30,613 bases of DNA from Actinomycetes bacterium. GTDB lineage: Bacteria; Actinomycetota; Actinomycetes; Actinomycetales; Actinomycetaceae. Below the pieces are notes generated by a model, which ran no database searches, had not been told where the DNA came from, and saw nothing but the letters and a program-made list of their open reading frames with translations. The DNA is taken from positions 1 through 30,613 of the forward strand of contig JAFAAX010000189.1 of NCBI GenBank assembly GCA_023426345.1. The letters are read 5' to 3'. A program made the translations under genes and the position numbers. This document shows positions 27,514-30,613 of the stretch, piece after piece. The number at the start of each line of letters is the position of its first letter. The stretch's first letter is position 1.

Positions 27514-29259
27514 ATGTCGCAGTACGACGCGCAGGCTGTCCGCGCATGGATCGAGGACGATCCGGATGAGGCGACCGCGGAGGAGATCCGGCGGCTGCTG
27601 GACGCCGCCGAGGGGGGCGACGCCGCCGCCGCGGAGGACCTGGCGGACCGTTTCTCGGGGACCCTGGCGTTCGGCACGGCGGGACTGCGCGGCCATCTGG
27701 GCGGCGGGCCGAACCGGATGAACCGCTCCGTCGTCATCCGGGCGGCGGCCGGCCTGATGGCGGTGCTGCGCGCGCACGCCGGCGAGGGGTTCTCCATCGT
27801 CGTCGGCTACGACGCCCGGCACAACTCGCGCCGCTTCGCGGAGGACACGGTCGCCGTGGCCGCGGCGGCCGGCGGACGCGCGATGCTGCTCCCCCGCCCG
27901 CTGCCCACGCCGGTGACCGCGTTCGCGCTGCGCCACCTGGGCTGCGATGCGGCGGTCATGGTGACGGCCTCCCACAACCCCAAGGAGGACAACGGCTACA
28001 AGGTCTACCTGGGCGGGCGCGTCGTCACCGACTCCGGCCAGGGCAGCCAGATCGTCCCGCCGTTCGACGCGGAGATCTTCGCGGCCATCCAGGCCGTCCC
28101 CTCGGTGGCGTCCGTCCCCCGGGCGGAGTCCGGGTGGGAGACCCTGGACGAGGGCGTCCTGGGGGCCTACCTCGACCGCGCCGTGTCCCTGGTGCCCGAG
28201 GGCCCCAAGGACCTGCGCATCGTGCTCACCTCGATGCACGGCGTCGGCGGGCAGCCGGCGCTCGAGGCCCTCCACCGCGCCGGCTTCTCGGACGTCCATG
28301 TCGTCGCCGAGCAGCAGGAGCCCGACCCGGAGTTCCCGACCGTTCGCTTCCCGAACCCTGAGGAGCCCGGCGCGCTGGACCTCGCCATGGCGCTCGCCCG
28401 CGAGGTCGACGCCGACCTCATCCTGGCCAACGACCCGGACGCGGACCGCTGCTCGGCGGCCGTGCCCGCGCCCGGCGCGCCCGACGGGAAGGGGTGGCGC
28501 CAGCTCGCCGGTGACGAGGTCGGACAGGTCCTCGGCCTGCAGGCCGCCACCGAGCACCGGGGCGAGGGCTCCGGCGAGGGCGTGGCCGCGCAGGGCGCCG
28601 TGCTGGCGAACTCCGTCGTGTCCTCGCGCCTGCTCGCCCGCATCGCCGCGGACCACCAGGTCGGCCACCGCACGACGCTCACGGGCTTCAAGTGGATCTC
28701 CCGCGCGCCGGGCCTGGTCTTCGGCTACGAGGAGGCCCTCGGCTACTGCGTCGACCCCGGGTTCGTCCGCGACAAGGACGGGATCTCCGCCTGCCTCAAG
28801 CTCGCGACCCTCGCGTGGCAGCTCAAGGAGGGGACGTCGGAGGCCTCGCCGGGAGCGGCCGGGCGCACGCTCCAGGACGCCCTGGACGACCTGGCGCTGC
28901 GCTACGGGCTGCACCTCACCTCGCCGCTGACGATCCGCGTCGAGGACACGGACCTCATCGCCCGGGGCATGGCGAACCTGCGGGCCCACGGCATCCCGTC
29001 GATGGCCGGCTCGCCCGTGGTCTCCACCGTCGACCTGTCCGCGGGTTCCGCCGAGCTTCCGCCCACCGACGGCCTGGAGTTCGTGACGGAGGCCGCCGAC
29101 CGCGTGGTCGCCCGCCCGTCGGGCACCGAGCCGAAGCTCAAGTGCTACTGCGAGGTCATCGTGCCGGTCGTCGACGGGGACGTGGCCGACGCCCGGCGCG
29201 CCGCCGCCGAGCGGCTGGAGGCCGTCAAGGCGGACATCCGCCCGGCGCTGGGGATCTGA
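27514..29259 (+). CDS. Phosphohexomutase-superfamily enzyme (PMM/PGM; possible phosphopentomutase)
   Basis: A 581-residue alpha-D-phosphohexomutase. Features: an N-terminal FGTAGLRGHLG block (about residues 53-63), the phosphoserine loop TASHNPKEDNG with S153, metal loop DPDADR at 307-312, sugar-specificity loop GYEEALGY, and the C-terminal phosphate loop RPSGTEPKLK near residue 548. The length and GYEEALG loop fit the PgcA/PGM2-like branch, which includes phosphopentomutases, better than the shorter AlgC type. It is often annotated phosphomannomutase. Next to PNP and DeoC, conversion of (deoxy)ribose 1-phosphate to the 5-phosphate is the most sensible role, but this is inference. GAGGGAGGAACG precedes the ATG. 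Confidence 0.9.
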   Translation: MSQYDAQAVRAWIEDDPDEATAEEIRRLLDAAEGGDAAAAEDLADRFSGTLAFGTAGLRGHLGGGPNRMNRSVVIRAAAGLMAVLRAHAGEGFSIVVGYDARHNSRRFAEDTVAVAAAAGGRAMLLPRPLPTPVTAFALRHLGCDAAVMVTASHNPKEDNGYKVYLGGRVVTDSGQGSQIVPPFDAEIFAAIQAVPSVASVPRAESGWETLDEGVLGAYLDRAVSLVPEGPKDLRIVLTSMHGVGGQPALEALHRAGFSDVHVVAEQQEPDPEFPTVRFPNPEEPGALDLAMALAREVDADLILANDPDADRCSAAVPAPGAPDGKGWRQLAGDEVGQVLGLQAATEHRGEGSGEGVAAQGAVLANSVVSSRLLARIAADHQVGHRTTLTGFKWISRAPGLVFGYEEALGYCVDPGFVRDKDGISACLKLATLAWQLKEGTSEASPGAAGRTLQDALDDLALRYGLHLTSPLTIRVEDTDLIARGMANLRAHGIPSMAGSPVVSTVDLSAGSAELPPTDGLEFVTEAADRVVARPSGTEPKLKCYCEVIVPVVDGDVADARRAAAERLEAVKADIRPALGI

Positions 29260-29279
29260 CCCCCGCCGATCGCGGCCCG

Positions 29280-29933
29280 TCAGGCCGAGAAGCCCTCGAG
29301 GACCTGCCGCGTGCCGGACAGCCCCAGCCGGGAGGCGCCGGCGTCGATCATCGCCCGGGCCTCCGCGGCGGTGTGGATGCCGCCGGAGGCCTTGACGCCC
29401 AGGCGGTCCCCGACGGTGCGGCGCATGAGGGCCACCGCGTGGGCGGAGGCGCCGCCCGCCGGGTGGAAGCCGGTGGAGGTCTTGACGAAGTCCGCGCCCG
29501 CGGACTCGGCGGCGCGGCAGGCCTCGACGATCTCCTCGTCGGTGAGGACGGCGGACTCGATGATGACCTTGAGGACGGCCGTCGGGATGGCCTCGCGCAC
29601 GGCGCGGATGTCTCCCTGGACCCCCAGCCAGTCGCCCTGCTTGGCCAGGGCCAGGTTGATCACCATGTCGACCTCGTCGGCACCGTTGGCGACCGCGCGG
29701 GCGGCCTCGTCGGCCTTGACGGCGGACTTGTGGGCGCCCGACGGGAAGCCGCACACGCAGGCGACTGTGAGGCCGGCGGGCACCGCGACGGGCAGCATCG
29801 ACGGCGACACGCACACGGAGTAGGCGCCCAGCTCGGCGGCCTCCTCGATGAGCGCGCGGACGTCGGCGTCGGTGGACTCCGGCTTGAGCAGCGTGTGGTC
29901 GACGATGTGGGCGACCTCTGAACGGGTGGTCAC
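29280..29933 (-). CDS. deoC: Deoxyribose-phosphate aldolase
   Basis: A 217-residue class I aldolase (TIM barrel). The Schiff-base lysine is K151 in FVKTSTGF, with supporting K122 in VLKVIIES and K181 in GVKASGGI. EVDMVINLALAKQGDW and the N-terminal IDHTLLKP-type stretch (IVDHTLLKP) are also diagnostic. It splits 2-deoxyribose 5-phosphate into glyceraldehyde 3-phosphate and acetaldehyde. GTG at 29933 is used because AGGAG lies 8 bases upstream. The gene converges with the phosphomutase gene, leaving only 20 bases between stops, so their transcripts may overlap. The longer upstream frame belongs to shadow sequence. Confidence 0.95.
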   Translation of the reverse strand: MTTRSEVAHIVDHTLLKPESTDADVRALIEEAAELGAYSVCVSPSMLPVAVPAGLTVACVCGFPSGAHKSAVKADEAARAVANGADEVDMVINLALAKQGDWLGVQGDIRAVREAIPTAVLKVIIESAVLTDEEIVEACRAAESAGADFVKTSTGFHPAGGASAHAVALMRRTVGDRLGVKASGGIHTAAEARAMIDAGASRLGLSGTRQVLEGFSA

Positions 29934-29985
29934 GGGGATTCTCCTTTGTATGGGGGAGGTTGAGGGGGAATTGGGCGGATCTCGG

Positions 29986-30613
29986 TCAGGGGGCGGGGAG
30001 CACGGCCAGCAGGGGGCGGCGCCAATGGCCGAGCGCCGGCAGGCGCGGCGGATCGGGATCGACCAGGACGTCGCGGCCGACGCGGAACACGCGGCCGCTG
30101 GAGGGCTCGAAGACGGCGTAGCGCGCGGGCACGGCGCCGGCCAGGCCGGTCGGCGCGCTGGCCGCGGATTCGGGCCCCAGGACGGCGACGACGTGGCGCG
30201 GGACCAGGTCCAGGCCCTCCGCGTCGAGGCGGGCGGCCGCGTCCTCGGACAGCTGCCGGAACCGCCCGAGCCCCGGCTCGCGGACCAGGGCCTCGGCGGC
30301 CCCGCGGGAGCCGCCTCCGACGAACAGGAAGGCGTCCTGGCCGCGCATGAGGGCCTCGTCCAACAGCTCGCGCGTCCGATCGGCTCCCCACAGGCGCATC
30401 CGGTACCGCAACCCGGTCGCGCGCCCGGCCAGCCGGCCGACCGCCCACGGCGAGGTGCCCCGCGACAGCGGCCAGGGCGGCGGAACCCGGGAGGCCAGCA
30501 GGTGCAGCCGCGTCTGGAAGGCATCGATCCGCTCGCGCGGGGTCGCGGGATCCAGGTAGCGCGGGTGTCGGCCGGCGCGCGCGGCCACGGCCGCCAACGC
30601 CGCGATCCCGCAC
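29986..30613 (-). CDS. Unrecognised protein, N-terminus cut by the window edge
   Basis: An open frame of at least 208 codons runs off the right edge, so the true start lies beyond it. The visible part begins CGIAALAAVAARAGRHPRYLDP and has no clear family signature. It contains an Arg-rich central region, a FLFVGGGSRGAAEAL stretch that could be a strand-loop-helix, RHVVAVLGPES, and a C-terminal RVFRVGRDVLVDPDPPRLPALGHW. No membrane helix or signal peptide can be judged in the visible part. It lies 52 bases upstream of deoC on the same strand and might be co-transcribed. The reading frame is chosen over a 227-codon competing frame because the latter is arginine/proline-rich in the way of a shadow frame. 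Confidence 0.55.
   Translation of the reverse strand, partial: CGIAALAAVAARAGRHPRYLDPATPRERIDAFQTRLHLLASRVPPPWPLSRGTSPWAVGRLAGRATGLRYRMRLWGADRTRELLDEALMRGQDAFLFVGGGSRGAAEALVREPGLGRFRQLSEDAAARLDAEGLDLVPRHVVAVLGPESAASAPTGLAGAVPARYAVFEPSSGRVFRVGRDVLVDPDPPRLPALGHWRRPLLAVLPAP

Noticed and set aside
25579..29814. A very long minus-strand open frame of over 1400 codons
   Set aside because: It runs antisense or out of frame through PNP, dps and the phosphomutase, all well supported by motifs. Its translation is rich in Arg, Gly and Pro, as expected of a shadow in high-GC DNA.

Overview
The window is very GC-rich DNA. Its gene set fits a Gram-positive actinobacterium (Actinomycetota), plausibly a member of the Actinomycetaceae or a close relative. 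The signs are a DUF222/HNH '13E12'-type gene under an actinobacterial LexA box, a DUF3117 gene, genes that appear to start directly at the 5' end of their mRNA, and a PNP/phosphomutase pair and a dapE-LOG-DUF3117-methyltransferase-Mrp-DUF1003-MgtE_N neighbourhood like those I recall from mycobacteria. The species call is inference. No tRNA, rRNA, CRISPR array or insertion sequence was seen.

Layout. (1) 43-2002, minus strand: a GntR/YtrA-type repressor, ABC ATPase and ABC permease operon behind a perfect 8-bp palindromic operator. (2) 2177-4708: a small accessory block with a LexA-boxed DUF222/HNH gene (+) and a MntA-HepT toxin-antitoxin pair (-), bracketed by inverted copies of a short dispersed repeat. 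(3) 4715-14689, minus strand: a LacI-type regulator followed by SDR dehydrogenase, family I CoA-transferase, SMP-30 lactonase, MFS transporter, thiolase, then a strong hairpin, glycerate kinase and acyl-CoA ligase. Together these look like a complete CoA-dependent beta-oxidation-like route for a lactone or polyhydroxy acid. The best fit is 2-deoxyribonate or a similar acid, giving acetyl-CoA plus glyceryl-CoA and then phosphoglycerate. This block looks less GC-rich than the rest. (4) 14834-17059, minus: GNAT acetyltransferase, MarC membrane protein and PHP-domain phosphoesterase. (5) 17128-23473: Xaa-Pro aminopeptidase, a GSP17M-type stress membrane protein, MgtE_N/CBS protein, DUF1003 protein, Mrp Fe-S carrier, O-methyltransferase and DUF3117. 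(6) 23587-25589, minus: dapE and a LOG-family gene. (7) 25801-29933: purine nucleoside phosphorylase, Dps, a phosphohexomutase-family enzyme and DeoC, which together make a nucleoside-to-central-metabolism set. (8) 29986-30613: an unrecognised gene cut by the window edge.

Two sequence-level themes run through the window. First, a short GC-rich repeat with core GACGAGGGCGGCCCGCG occurs at gene ends, forms both arms of two convergent-gene terminators, and also lies in frame inside two proteins. Second, several genes have a TANNNT box 6-7 bases before the start codon, the signature of leaderless mRNAs.
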